Assembly: GCF_001282785.1 (NCBI RefSeq)
Contig: NZ_CVUA01000001.1
Location: 868,001-932,000 of the forward strand
Length of the DNA stretch: 64,000 nt
Source of the DNA: Halolamina sediminis
Lineage (GTDB): Archaea; Halobacteriota; Halobacteria; Halobacteriales; Haloferacaceae
Direction: 5' to 3'
Below are positions 25,366-34,161 of this stretch, in pieces. The notes under the pieces were generated by a model. The model was not told the DNA's origin. It was given only the letters and a program-made list of their open reading frames with translations, and did not search any database. Within the stretch, counting starts at the first letter, position 1, and each line of letters begins with the position of its first letter. The position numbers and the translations under genes were made by a program.

Positions 25366-25656
25366 TTACGCCAGCGTCTCCTCGGCTTCTTCGGGCCCGC
25401 GGAGGCGTTCGATGATGTCGTTGATGAGGATCACGTCGCCGACCGCACGCACCCAGCGGTAGGGGACCATCACACCCTTGCCGCCCTCGACGTTGCCCTT
25501 GAACAGCTCCTCGTTCAGCCCCGACAGCGCCAGCCCGGTCACCTGTTCGGCGCCGAGATCGAGGCGGACGTCCTCGACCTCGCCGACGAAGACCCCGTTG
25601 TTGGAGTAGACCTCCCGACCCACGAGCGCCGTGATCTCTTGGGAATCGACGTTCAT
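25366..25656 (-). CDS. PRC-barrel domain protein
   Basis: 96 residues. Two strand pairs typical of the PRC barrel are seen: ALVGREVYSNNGVFVGEVED and VEGGKGVMVPYRWVRAVGDVILIND. Small archaeal PRC-barrel proteins are cytosolic and often take part in RNA processing or cell division (the family includes CdpB proteins that bind SepF in haloarchaea). This one has the length and single-domain layout of CdpB-type proteins, but that assignment needs a comparison I cannot run. It stands 49 nt from the next minus-strand gene. Confidence 0.82.
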   Translation of the reverse strand: MNVDSQEITALVGREVYSNNGVFVGEVEDVRLDLGAEQVTGLALSGLNEELFKGNVEGGKGVMVPYRWVRAVGDVILINDIIERLRGPEEAEETLA

Positions 25657-25705
25657 ACCGGGGTCGACGAACCGATGAACAATAATTCTTCGCTGTCGTG
25701 GGAAG

Positions 25706-25981
25706 CTACTCCCACTCGCCGACGTCCGAATCGAACTCCGCGATCTCCGGCTCGGCCGCCTCGATGATCTCCTCGGGCGTCTTGTCGTGTTCCTCCTCGA
25801 TGTCCTCCGCGAGCGCCCCCGCACCTTCCGAGAGGACGTGTGCGATCACGGCGTCGTCGACGGTCGACTGTTTGAACTCGGAGATCTCCTCCATCCGGAA
25901 GATCGTCCGCCCGTCGACCGCGACCTCGTAGAAACCCTCCAGTCGCTGTGCCTCCGGCGGATCCTCGGGTGGACCAGTCAT
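25706..25981 (-). CDS. Conserved acidic haloarchaeal protein
   Basis: 91 residues starting MTGPPEDPPEAQRLEGFYEV. The first half has a beta-like stretch (YEVAVDGRTIFRMEEISEF), the second is helical and acidic (HVLSEGAGALAEDIEEEHDK). No motif or family is recognised. The start at 25981 is chosen because the upstream frame turns into arginine/serine-rich antisense-like sequence. It is divergent from the PAC2 gene across 100 nt. Confidence 0.6.
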   Translation of the reverse strand: MTGPPEDPPEAQRLEGFYEVAVDGRTIFRMEEISEFKQSTVDDAVIAHVLSEGAGALAEDIEEEHDKTPEEIIEAAEPEIAEFDSDVGEWE

Positions 25982-26082
25982 GCGTCCGTCACGAACGGCA
26001 CCAGCCCTGCAAAAGTTTCGGATGGCGGAGCGCCGTGCCGCTTCGCGGCCGCCACAACACACTTGCGCCGAACGGCCCAACC

Positions 26083-26835
26083 ATGCCCATGGTCGAGATC
26101 CGCGTAACCGACGACTCGGTCGACCCGACGGGTGCGACGCTGATCGAAGGGATGCCGGGCGTCGGGCTGGTCGGCAAGATCGCCACCGACCATCTGATCG
26201 ACGAGCGTGAGATGCAGGAGTTCGCGAGCGTTCGCGGCGATGGGATCCCCCCGGTGACGGTGTTCGACGGCTCTGCCCGGAGCGTGAACTCACCGGTCCG
26301 GCTGTACATCGACGAGGAGGCAGAGCTCGTCGCGCTCCGGAGCGACGTGCCGGTCCACGTCATGGACGCGCCGCTGTTCGCGGAGCGACTCACCGACTGG
26401 ATCGACGAGCACGACGTGCTCCCCATCTACCTCGGCGGGCTCGCCGCCGAGCGCGACGCCGACGAACTGCCGTCCGTCGAGGGGATCGGCGTCGGCGACG
26501 GGCAAGCCCACCTCGCCGATGCTGGGGTCGCGCCGCCGGACGACGGCGGGATGATCTCGGGCCCCTGCGGCGCGCTGCTGTTCGAGGCCGCCGACGCCGA
26601 CGTAGAGGCCGTTGGGCTAATGGTCGATACCAACCCGCGGTTCCCGGACCCGCAGGGCTCCCACGCGCTGATCGAACAGGGGATCAACCCCATCGCTGGC
26701 GTCGATGCCGACACCGAGCGGCTGGTCGATCAGGCCGAGGAGATCATGGAACAGCGCAAGGAACTCGCCCAGAAGATGCAGCAGGCCGACCGGCACGAGG
26801 CCTCACAGGTCTCCCGGACCGGGATGTTCCAGTAG
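26083..26835 (+). CDS. PAC2-family proteasome-assembly-chaperone-like protein
   Basis: 250 residues. The PAC2 core is clear: GATLIEGMPGVGLVGKIATD near residue 18, VLPIYLGGLAAERD mid-domain, DDGGMISGPCGALLFEAADA and VGLMVDTNPRFPDPQGSHAL. The last 40 residues form a helical tail (ERLVDQAEEIMEQRKELAQK) ending in TGMFQ. The C-terminal hydrophobic-Phe-Gln end recalls the HbYX-type tails by which PAC2 chaperones or PbaB relatives dock on the 20S core, though it is not a strict match. The ATG at 26089 is an alternative start. Confidence 0.88.
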   Translation: MPMVEIRVTDDSVDPTGATLIEGMPGVGLVGKIATDHLIDEREMQEFASVRGDGIPPVTVFDGSARSVNSPVRLYIDEEAELVALRSDVPVHVMDAPLFAERLTDWIDEHDVLPIYLGGLAAERDADELPSVEGIGVGDGQAHLADAGVAPPDDGGMISGPCGALLFEAADADVEAVGLMVDTNPRFPDPQGSHALIEQGINPIAGVDADTERLVDQAEEIMEQRKELAQKMQQADRHEASQVSRTGMFQ

Positions 26836-26878
26836 CGCTATCCGTAACACTGAGGCGGTCCCGGGCTGACTCGCCCCT

Positions 26879-27166
26879 ATGGCGTCCCCGCTTGACTACG
26901 CAATTGTCGTCGCCTACCTCCTGATCCTCGTCGGTATCGCCGTCCAGTACCGCCGCGGCGCGCTCCCCCGCGACCGACTGCTCGTGCTCGTCGGCGCCTC
27001 TCTCACGTGGCTCTCCTACGGCGTCCTCCAGTTGACTCAGGACGGTCCCATCTCGACGGGGACCGGCCTCAACTACGTCGTGGACGGGGCGGCGGTACTA
27101 CTGTTGATCGCCGGACTGTACGCGCTCTACCGGTGGTCGCGGGAGCGCAACGGCGACGCCGGGTAG
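26879..27166 (+). CDS. Small three-helix membrane protein
   Basis: 95 residues with hydrophobic segments at about 6-24, 33-52 and 65-84, then a charged tail YRWSRERNGDAG. It follows the PAC2 gene by 43 nt and is convergent with the aminotransferase gene. No family is recognised. Confidence 0.65.
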   Translation: MASPLDYAIVVAYLLILVGIAVQYRRGALPRDRLLVLVGASLTWLSYGVLQLTQDGPISTGTGLNYVVDGAAVLLLIAGLYALYRWSRERNGDAG

Positions 27167-27170
27167 GCGG

Positions 27171-28289
27171 CTACACCACGGCGTCGTACGCTTCCGCCAT
27201 GATCGTCAGCGCCTCCTCCAGTTCCTCGGTGCTCGTCGCGTAGGAGACCCGGGCGTACCCCTCGCCGGCCGCGCCGAACGCCTCTCCCGGAACGACGACG
27301 ACTCCACGGTCGATACACTCGTCGACGAACCCCTCGGGCACTTCCGGCATCACGTAGAACGCCCCCTCCGGGGCGGGGACGTCGAGGCCGATATCGGTCA
27401 GCCCGTCGACGATCAGGTCCCGGCGCTCCTCGAAGCTGTCCACCATCCCGTCCACCACGCCTTGGGGGCCGGAGAGTGCGGCCTCGGCGGCGTACTGGGC
27501 CGGCGCGGACGCACAGGCCTGTACGTACTGGTGGACACGCAGCATGCGCTCGATGCGCTCGGGCGCGGCCGCGACCCAGCCCAGCCGCCAGCCGGTCATC
27601 GAGTACGTCTTCGAGCAGGCGTCGACGAGGACGGTGTGCTCGGGCGCGAACTCCGCGGGCGAGCGGTGCTCGCCGTCGAAGACGATCCGGCCGTACACCT
27701 CGTCGGAGACACAGAGCAGGTCGTGTTCCTCGGCGATGCGGGCGAACTCCTTCACGTCCGCGAGCGGCGAGACCGCGCCGGTCGGGTTGCCCGGGCTGTT
27801 GACGACGAACGCCGCGGTGTCCTCGGTGATCGCGTCCTCGATGGCGGCCGGGTCGATGGTGAGGTCGTCGCGGACCGGCACCGGGATCGGCTCGGCGCCG
27901 GTCAGCTTCGTCAGCGCGTCGTACGCGACGAAGCCGGGGTCCGGAATGATCACCTCGTCGCCCGGGCCGACGTGCGCTTCCAGCGCGATGTGGAGCGCCT
28001 CGCTCCCCCCGGCGGTCGCGATGACCTGTTCGGGATCGTAGTCGAGGCCGAGATCACGTTCGTGCTTCGCGACGATCCCCTCACGGAGCTCGGGGATCCC
28101 CTTGTTGCCGGTGTAGGCGTCGGTCTTCCCGGCCTGGATCGCGTCGATGGCGCCCTGCCGGGCGTGATCGGGCGTCGGGAAGTCGGGCTGACCGAGCCCG
28201 AGGTTGATCGCGTCCTCGCCGGCAGCCTCGAACACTTCCCGGATGCCGGAGATGGAGATGCGCTCCACGCGGTCGGAGAACTGGGGCAT
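27171..28289 (-). CDS. PLP-dependent aminotransferase, class I/II
   Basis: 372 residues, fold type I. The PLP lysine lies in VDACSKTYSMTGWRLGWVAA near residue 232 (SKTYSMTGWR). The cofactor-binding segment ATAGGSEALHIAL (about 90), VNSPGNPTGAVSPL (Asn and Pro-rich substrate loop, about 165) and the C-terminal arginine in GYARVSYATS complete the site. It most resembles aspartate or aromatic aminotransferases of archaea; the amino-donor preference cannot be read. It stands alone with its own start near 28289. Confidence 0.93.
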   Translation of the reverse strand: MPQFSDRVERISISGIREVFEAAGEDAINLGLGQPDFPTPDHARQGAIDAIQAGKTDAYTGNKGIPELREGIVAKHERDLGLDYDPEQVIATAGGSEALHIALEAHVGPGDEVIIPDPGFVAYDALTKLTGAEPIPVPVRDDLTIDPAAIEDAITEDTAAFVVNSPGNPTGAVSPLADVKEFARIAEEHDLLCVSDEVYGRIVFDGEHRSPAEFAPEHTVLVDACSKTYSMTGWRLGWVAAAPERIERMLRVHQYVQACASAPAQYAAEAALSGPQGVVDGMVDSFEERRDLIVDGLTDIGLDVPAPEGAFYVMPEVPEGFVDECIDRGVVVVPGEAFGAAGEGYARVSYATSTEELEEALTIMAEAYDAVV

Positions 28290-28340
28290 ACCTCCGAGGT
28301 TGGCGGGGAGTGCGTTAATGGTTGCTCTCCGCGTGGCCGA

Positions 28341-28817
28341 TCAGCGGGTGAACTCCTCGCGGCGCTGCGCGGAGCCTGCCCCGACCCCGACGTCACTGAC
28401 GACGTACGTCCCCGCCGCTCGGTCGAACAGTCGCTGGTTCTGGCCGTCCATCGCGATCACCGCCATCCCGACCAGCCACGTGAGCCACCCGCCGAACAGC
28501 GCCGGGATGTTGCGGACCAACGCCTGCCCGTAGCCGATATCGCGGCCGTGCCGCCCGACGACGCGGATTCCCGTTACCATCTTCCCGACCGTCTTCCCGT
28601 AGGCGCCTTCGAGCACGGTGCCGTAGCCGAGGCCGACCACGAGCAGCCCGAAGAAGGCGGTCGATTCGGCCCCGCCGCGGCTGCCGGTCGCCCCGGCGCC
28701 GACGAACACGACCACGATCAGCAGCAGGAACATCACGGCGTAGTCGAGCAACTGTGCGGCGATGCGGGCGCCGACGACGTCGACGTTACCGGGACTTCTG
28801 GAGGGCTGGCGCGACAT
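28341..28817 (-). CDS. RDD family membrane protein
   Basis: 158 residues. The RDD signature is read as VDVVGARIAAQLLDYAVMFL, with Arg and the following Asp on the first helix. Membrane segments lie at about 25-45, 58-78 and 105-125. GKTVGKMVTGIRVVGRHGRD is the conserved loop after helix 2. Function is unknown for most members; some are Na+ or K+ antiporters. The last 30 residues are soluble. It is separated by 35 nt from the small gene upstream. Confidence 0.85.
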   Translation of the reverse strand: MSRQPSRSPGNVDVVGARIAAQLLDYAVMFLLLIVVVFVGAGATGSRGGAESTAFFGLLVVGLGYGTVLEGAYGKTVGKMVTGIRVVGRHGRDIGYGQALVRNIPALFGGWLTWLVGMAVIAMDGQNQRLFDRAAGTYVVSDVGVGAGSAQRREEFTR

Positions 28818-28852
28818 AGCACCGTCTGAAACGGCGCCTCACCAAAAACTTC

Positions 28853-29005
28853 CTACTCCTCGGTCGCCTCCTGTAGCGTCTCGATCCGGCTTTCCAGCTG
28901 TGAGAGCGCCACGTCGGCGTTCATGTACCCCTGGTCGTACTCCTCGTATACGGTGTCCGCGGCGTCGAGGAACTCCGCGACTGCCTCGTCGGCGTTGTCG
29001 GTCAT
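28853..29005 (-). CDS. 50-residue acidic helical protein
   Basis: MTDNADEAVAEFLDAADTVY starts the protein, which ends ALSQLESRIETLQEATEE. It is predicted to be wholly helical, with a coiled-coil-like second half and no hydrophobic segment. The ATG at 29005 gives a compact protein; the longer frame upstream has no coding character. It faces the XPB gene divergently with 82 nt between them. No function is recognised. Confidence 0.65.
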   Translation of the reverse strand: MTDNADEAVAEFLDAADTVYEEYDQGYMNADVALSQLESRIETLQEATEE

Positions 29006-29087
29006 AGCCGTCGCTATCGGCTCCGGGGTGGTAAGCGGTTCGGAGCGCCCCCGAAATCCACAAGCGCCACGGTGGCTAACCCTGACT

Positions 29088-30449
29088 GTGACGCTCACGC
29101 TCCGCTTCGAGGACGGGACGGTTCGGGCCGTGAGCGACGACGCTCGTTCGCCGCTCGCCGAGATCGCCGACGAACACGCCTTCCTCGACGCCGACGACCG
29201 GACCGGCGGCTACCGCGCGCCGGCGTACCGCTACGCCGACCTTCGGGACGCGCTCGACGAACGGGGCGTGGCCTATCGGGACTGCGTGCTCGATGCGGAG
29301 CCGCTCTCGCTCTCGACCCGCTACCAACTGCGGGAGTACCAGCAAGCGGCGCTCGACGCGTGGCACGACGCCGGCGATCGCGGGATCGTGGAGCTCCCGA
29401 CCGGCGCGGGGAAGACGGTGCTCGCGATCGCCGCGATGGCCGAACTCGGCGTCCCGACACTGGTCGTCGTCCCGACGATCGACCTGCTCGATCAGTGGCG
29501 TCGCGAACTCGAAGCGGAGTTCGACACCGCGATCGGCCAGTTCGGCGGCGGCGAACAGCGCGCCGCGCCGATCACCGTCTCCACGTACGACTCGGCGTAC
29601 CTCAAGGCCGACGACGTGGGCGGGCAGTTCGGGCTCGTCGTCTTCGACGAAGTCCACCACCTCGGTGGCGAGGGGTACCGCGAGATCGCGCGGCTGCTGG
29701 CGGCGCCCGCACGGCTCGGCCTGACCGCGACGTTCGAGCGCCCCGACGGCGCCCACGAGGCCATCGCCGACCTCGTCGGGCCGCGGGTGTACACGCTCGA
29801 CGCCGACGATCTCGCCGGCGAACACCTCGCCGAGTACGAGATCCGGCGGATCGAGGTTGATCTCACTCCCGAGGAGCGCGAGGCCTACGAGGCGGCTCAG
29901 GGGACGTTCGTCGACTACCTCAAGCGATCGAACATCTCGATGCAGCGCGGGAGCGACTACCAGGAGCTCGTGAAGCGCTCCGGCCGCGACCCCGAGGCAC
30001 GAGAGGCGCTGCTTGCCAAACAGCGCGCCCGCCAGATCGTCCGCGAGGCCGACCGGAAAGTCGACGAGCTCGGCCGGCTGTTGGACCGCCACCGGAACGA
30101 CCGCGTCATCGTGTTCACCGCGAGCACCGATCTCGTGTACCGACTCTCCGAACGGTACCTCCTGCCGGCGATCACGAACGAGACCGGCGCCGCCGAGCGC
30201 CGGGAGATCCTGGACCGCTTCCGGTCCGGAGAGTACTCCCGGGTCGTGACGGCGAACGTGCTCGACGAGGGTGTCGACGTGCCGGACGCGAACGTGGGCG
30301 TGCTGCTCGCCGGCTCGGGGAGCGAGCGGGAGTTCACCCAACGCCTCGGCCGGATTCTCCGGCCCACCGAGGACGATTCGCAGGCGCTTCTGTACGAGGT
30401 CGTCAGCGAGGAGACCGCCGAGGAGCGCGTCGCCGAGCGTCGGCGCTGA
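29088..30449 (+). CDS. xpb: XPB/Rad25-type DNA helicase
   Basis: 453 residues from a GTG start. SF2 motifs: Q-like RYQLREYQQAALDAWH, Walker A VELPTGAGKTVLAIAAM (about 105), Ia LVVVPTIDLLDQW, Walker B VVFDEVHHLGG, III GLTATFERPDG, the RED-like charged loop region, then helicase lobe 2 with VIVFTASTDLVYRLSERY and motif VI EFTQRLGRILRP. It lacks the N-terminal damage-recognition extension of eukaryotic XPB. Archaeal XPB opens DNA in repair together with the nuclease Bax1, encoded at 31123. The intervening lipoprotein gene is on the other strand. Confidence 0.92.
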   Translation: MTLTLRFEDGTVRAVSDDARSPLAEIADEHAFLDADDRTGGYRAPAYRYADLRDALDERGVAYRDCVLDAEPLSLSTRYQLREYQQAALDAWHDAGDRGIVELPTGAGKTVLAIAAMAELGVPTLVVVPTIDLLDQWRRELEAEFDTAIGQFGGGEQRAAPITVSTYDSAYLKADDVGGQFGLVVFDEVHHLGGEGYREIARLLAAPARLGLTATFERPDGAHEAIADLVGPRVYTLDADDLAGEHLAEYEIRRIEVDLTPEEREAYEAAQGTFVDYLKRSNISMQRGSDYQELVKRSGRDPEAREALLAKQRARQIVREADRKVDELGRLLDRHRNDRVIVFTASTDLVYRLSERYLLPAITNETGAAERREILDRFRSGEYSRVVTANVLDEGVDVPDANVGVLLAGSGSEREFTQRLGRILRPTEDDSQALLYEVVSEETAEERVAERRR

Positions 30450-30457
30450 CGCCGGGC

Positions 30458-30871
30458 TCAGAACTGCCCGGCCCAGCCGTAGGAGAGCCCGCCGCCGCTC
30501 GCCCACGTCCCGTAGCTCACGTCGAAGACGAGCTCGATCTCGGCCGCGGTGCCACCGTCGAGCGAGACCTCCCGGCTGGTCTCGTACTCGGTGCTCCCCT
30601 CGTCGGTCTCGACCGTCGCTCGTCCGACGAGCGTGTCGCTTCGCGTGCCGTCGGCGGTGTTCTCGACGCCGACCCCGAGCACGAGCGCCCCATCCTCGCC
30701 CTCGTGCGGCGTCCCGTTGACGATCCGAAGCCCCCGTGTCCGCGCGTCAGACTCTCCGCCCTCGGCCTCGGTCGGCGCGTTTCGCGGCCCGGAGCCGTCG
30801 CTGGCGCTCACACAGCCCGCGAGGGGGACCGTGACCAGTGGGAGGAACTGGCGTCGCTGCACGGTCGTCAC
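30458..30871 (-). CDS. Tat-exported lipoprotein
   Basis: 137 residues from a GTG start. TTVQRRQFLPLVTVPLAGC gives twin arginines (RRQFL) and a lipobox with Cys near residue 20. The mature domain has beta strands GLRIVNGTPHEG, ALVLGVGVENTADG, RATVETDEGSTEYETSREV and ends FDVSYGTWASGG. It resembles FxLYD-like extracellular beta sandwiches. It lies antisense between xpb and bax1, its stop only 8 nt from that of xpb. Confidence 0.8.
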   Translation of the reverse strand: MTTVQRRQFLPLVTVPLAGCVSASDGSGPRNAPTEAEGGESDARTRGLRIVNGTPHEGEDGALVLGVGVENTADGTRSDTLVGRATVETDEGSTEYETSREVSLDGGTAAEIELVFDVSYGTWASGGGLSYGWAGQF

Positions 30872-31122
30872 TGTCGGGGGGAGACAATCAGCGTTCCCCT
30901 GTGACGCGCCGTCGCGGCGACGAGTTGAATGCCAGCCCAGTAGCTCACCGCCGCGATAGGGCGAACAGGCGGCGCGATCGCTCCACGGAGGGTGCGCCGC
31001 GCTCCCGCCTCGGCCGCTCCGTGGTCGTGCTCAGACGACGACGGGGTTGGTCCCGTCACCGTACTTGAACGCCGGGGTGGCTGCTCCGGCGGCGTTTTAC
31101 CGTTCGGCCGCCAACGCCGCCT

Positions 31123-32667
31123 GTGCTGCGGAAGGAACACCTCCGGGTGTCGCGGGCCGGCGGCGGCTACCACCCCCAGTTCACCGACGAGGACGACCGC
31201 ACGCTGGCGGCGAGTCTGCTGGGGACGTTTCAGGGCCACGTCGGCGAGCGTCGTGCTCGGCTCCGGGACGCGCTCGACGCGGCCGAGCGCGAGGCCGACT
31301 CGTTCAAGCTGGTCCGGGGGCTGGCGGCGCTGCTGGAGCGTGAAGCGACGTTCGAGACACGCGCGCCGGTCCCGCCGCGCCGGACTCGCCGAGTGACGTT
31401 CGAGAGTGCGGAGTCCGTCGGGGTCGCAAGCGACGCCGAACGCGGTGAGGCGCTCGCGGCTGCGGCCGAGCGGTTGGGTGTCACGGCCGACGCCGTCGAG
31501 CAGTCGCTGTACGCCGACCGTGAGGAGAACCAGATTCTCACGTCGTTCGACCCACGCTGGAACCCCGGGACGCTGCTGGAGCAGTACGACCTCTCGCTGG
31601 CCCAAACCGCGCTGTTCGACGCGACCGAGGTCCGCGTGCGGAGTTCGGAGCCGGCAGATCTGGTGCGGGCGGTGAAGCGACTCGGGCTGATGTACGAGGT
31701 CCGGCGGACGCACGAGGGACGGGAGCTCGTCGTGACGGGGCCGGACTCGCTGTTCCGATCGACGCGGCGCTACGGCACCGCGTTCGCCCGACTGCTGCGC
31801 TCGGTCGCGGCGACCGACGACTGGCGGCTCTCGGCCACGATCGACGACCGCGGTCGCGAGCGCACGATGACGCTGACCGACGAGGACGTGTCGGTGCCGG
31901 GCGTCGAACCGATCGCGGAGCCGACGTACGACTCCTCGGTCGAGGCGGAGTTCGCGGCCGCCTTCCGGAGCCTCGACACCGACTGGGAGCTCGTCCGCGA
32001 GCCCGAACCGCTGGAGACGGGGAACCGCGTGATGATTCCGGACTTCGCGTTCGACTACGCGCCAGCCGGCGCCGAGTCGAAACCGGTCGCGGAGCGGTTC
32101 CGCGTCTACTTCGAGATCATGGGGTTCTGGACCCCCGAGTACGTCGAGAAGAAGCTCTCACAGCTCGAAACCGTCGAGGACGTGGAACTGCTCGTCGCCG
32201 TCGACGAGTCCCTGGCCGCGAGCGAGGCGATCGAGGCCCGCGACCACCGCGCGATCCCCTACTCGGGGTCGGTCCGCGTGAAGGACGTTCTCGACGCGCT
32301 CCGGGAGTTCGAGGCGGATCTGGTGGCCGACGCTGCGGATAGCCTGCCCGACGAACTGGGTCCCGACCCTGACACGATCGGGCTCGAAGAACTGGCCGCC
32401 GAGTACGGGGTGAGCGTCGACGCGGTCGAAGACAAATCGTTCCCCGAACACCGCCTCGTCGGGCGGACGCTCGTCCGGCCCTCGGTGCTCGGTTCGGCGG
32501 GCGAATCGGTCGAAGCCGGGATGGATCTCTCCGCGGCGGAGGCGGTGCTGGCGGCGCACGGCCTCACCGACGCCTCGGCGGCGCTCTCGGCGCTGGGCTA
32601 CCGCGTCGAGTGGGAGGGACTCGGCGGCGGAATCGTGCGGGAGAAAGACGGCGAGTCGACGGGGTAG
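31123..32667 (+). CDS. bax1: Bax1-type nuclease (DUF790), XPB partner
   Basis: 514 residues from GTG 31123, with TTTTAC 25 nt upstream. The N-terminal 300 residues are the DUF790 region (LLRKEHLRVSRAGGGYHPQF, EENQILTSFDPRWNPGTLLE, YDLSLAQTALFDA). A PD-(D/E)xK-like nuclease core follows: SSVEAEFAAAFRSL, then MIPDFAFDY and RVYFEIMGFWTPEYVEKKLS, giving Glu, Asp and Glu-x-Met plus Lys. Archaeal Bax1 is a structure-specific endonuclease that binds and is stimulated by XPB. The usual xpb-bax1 adjacency is interrupted here by an antisense gene, but order and direction are kept. Confidence 0.9.
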   Translation: MLRKEHLRVSRAGGGYHPQFTDEDDRTLAASLLGTFQGHVGERRARLRDALDAAEREADSFKLVRGLAALLEREATFETRAPVPPRRTRRVTFESAESVGVASDAERGEALAAAAERLGVTADAVEQSLYADREENQILTSFDPRWNPGTLLEQYDLSLAQTALFDATEVRVRSSEPADLVRAVKRLGLMYEVRRTHEGRELVVTGPDSLFRSTRRYGTAFARLLRSVAATDDWRLSATIDDRGRERTMTLTDEDVSVPGVEPIAEPTYDSSVEAEFAAAFRSLDTDWELVREPEPLETGNRVMIPDFAFDYAPAGAESKPVAERFRVYFEIMGFWTPEYVEKKLSQLETVEDVELLVAVDESLAASEAIEARDHRAIPYSGSVRVKDVLDALREFEADLVADAADSLPDELGPDPDTIGLEELAAEYGVSVDAVEDKSFPEHRLVGRTLVRPSVLGSAGESVEAGMDLSAAEAVLAAHGLTDASAALSALGYRVEWEGLGGGIVREKDGESTG

Positions 32668-32670
32668 CGC

Positions 32671-33189
32671 TCAGTCGAGCGTCGCGAGCTCTTCCTGATA
32701 CCCTTTCGGCACCCGGGAGCGCAGCTCGCCGTGGAGGTAGAGGCCGACGCCGATCGGCTCGAGTTCGCCAGCGAGCTCGTGGGCCGCGATCAGGTAGCCC
32801 CAGTCGCCGTCCCAGCGGTCGAGCTGCTGGTCGTGGCCGGCGGCGAACGCCGCCGCCTCGCCGGGGCCGAGTTCGATCACGTTCTTCGTCGCGTCGCGGG
32901 CGAAGCGCTTCACGCCCGTCGTCGTCGGCTTCCAGTGCTCCTGCCGGGTCCGGAGCACGGTGATCCCTAGCCCCTCCGCTTCGACGGGGGAGGAGAGGTC
33001 GGCGCTGAACGCCCAGATCTTCCCCGAGCCCTTCTCCCAGAACGTCACGCCCTCGAACGTTTCTGGACCGACGTCGAAGCGCTCATGCCACCAGTCGACG
33101 ACCTCCTCGCGAGAGGCCCGTCCCTCGACCTCGCGGTCGTCGGGCGTCGCGGGCAGTCGGTCGAACCGCTGGCCGTCGTTCTCGCTCAT
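32671..33189 (-). CDS. PUA-like partner of the downstream m5C RNA methyltransferase
   Basis: 172 residues. It has the strand/loop order of a PUA-related domain (RFDVGPETFEGVTFWEKGSG, IWAFSADLSSPVEAEGLGIT, LYLHGELRSRVPKGYQEEL). The ATG overlaps the stop of the NSUN-type methyltransferase gene, and bacterial RsmF and archaeal/eukaryal NSUN6 relatives carry a PUA domain as a C-terminal part. The simplest reading is that this is the RNA-binding half encoded separately. This is inference; it may correspond to the haloarchaeal DUF7122. Confidence 0.65.
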   Translation of the reverse strand: MSENDGQRFDRLPATPDDREVEGRASREEVVDWWHERFDVGPETFEGVTFWEKGSGKIWAFSADLSSPVEAEGLGITVLRTRQEHWKPTTTGVKRFARDATKNVIELGPGEAAAFAAGHDQQLDRWDGDWGYLIAAHELAGELEPIGVGLYLHGELRSRVPKGYQEELATLD

Positions 33190-34118
33190 CAGGCGCTCAC
33201 CCCCTCATCCTCACCGCCGACCCGGAGTTTCGCGACGAAGAACCCGCCCGTGTCGTTCTGGTGGGGGTAGACGCGGTGGGCCTTCCGGAGCGAGTCGTCG
33301 AACTGCTGGCCCTCCCACTCGGTGACGCCGGGCGACGTGTCCAGCGGCGCGTCCCACTCGACCAGCTCGGCGTCGGTGGTCTCGATCGCGTGGTCAACGA
33401 CGGCCTCGTTCTCCTCGGGGGCGAACGTACAGGTCGAGTACACCACCTCGCCGCCCGGGCGGGTGAGGTCGATCGCGCGCCGGAGGATCCCCTTCTGGAT
33501 ACCGACGAGGCTCTCGACGTGGCCCAGCGACCACTTCTCCAGCACGTCGGGGTTCTTCCGGCAGGTGCCCTCACACGAGCAGGGTACGTCCGCGACCGCA
33601 CCGTCCAGCGCGTCGATCCCCAACGAGTCGAACGAGAGGTTCCGGGCGTCGTCGTTCGTCACGATCAGGTTACTGACGCCGAGCCGTTCGGCGTTGTGCC
33701 GGAGCGCCGAGAGCCGGCCGAGGTTGTTGTCGTTGCCGATCAGCACGCCCGAGTCGTCCATCAGATCCGCGAGGTGGCAGGTCTTGCTCCCCGGCGCCGC
33801 GCAGGCGTCCCAGACACGGTCGCCCGGATCGGGGTCGAGCGCGAGCGCGGGCAGCGCGGAAACCTCCTCCTGCCCGTGGAGCCAGCCGTGGACGTACGGC
33901 CACGTCGTGCCGGGCGACCCGTCGGGCAGTCGGAGCAGACGGTCGGTCCAGTCGACCGTCTCGTACGTGACTCCCTCCGCCTCGAGCGCCTCGCGGGCGC
34001 GTTCGGGGGTGGCAGCGATGCCGTTGACCCGGACCACCGAGGGGAGCGGTCGGTCGCAGGCGGCGCGGAACGCCTCGGCGTCGTCGACGAGGCGCTCGTA
34101 GCGATCGAGTGGGTTCAT
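33189..34118 (-). CDS. tRNA/rRNA cytosine-C5 methyltransferase, NSUN/Trm4 family
   Basis: 309 residues. Motif I DRVWDACAAPGSKTCHLADL binds SAM. Motif IV gives the first cysteine in VADVPCSCEGTCRKN, motif VI the nucleophile in VVYSTCTFAPEENE; together the two Cys mark m5C RNA methyltransferases. The C-terminal HQNDTGGFFVAKLRV is motif X-like. Start ATG 34118 (MNPLDRYERLVDDAEAF) is chosen because the helical N-terminal domain begins there. The target RNA is unknown. It is translationally coupled to the PUA-like gene. Confidence 0.88.
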   Translation of the reverse strand: MNPLDRYERLVDDAEAFRAACDRPLPSVVRVNGIAATPERAREALEAEGVTYETVDWTDRLLRLPDGSPGTTWPYVHGWLHGQEEVSALPALALDPDPGDRVWDACAAPGSKTCHLADLMDDSGVLIGNDNNLGRLSALRHNAERLGVSNLIVTNDDARNLSFDSLGIDALDGAVADVPCSCEGTCRKNPDVLEKWSLGHVESLVGIQKGILRRAIDLTRPGGEVVYSTCTFAPEENEAVVDHAIETTDAELVEWDAPLDTSPGVTEWEGQQFDDSLRKAHRVYPHQNDTGGFFVAKLRVGGEDEGVSA

Positions 34119-34161
34119 ACCGGCGGTCGGCGGCCGCGGCGCTTGTCGGTTTCGGAGCGGG

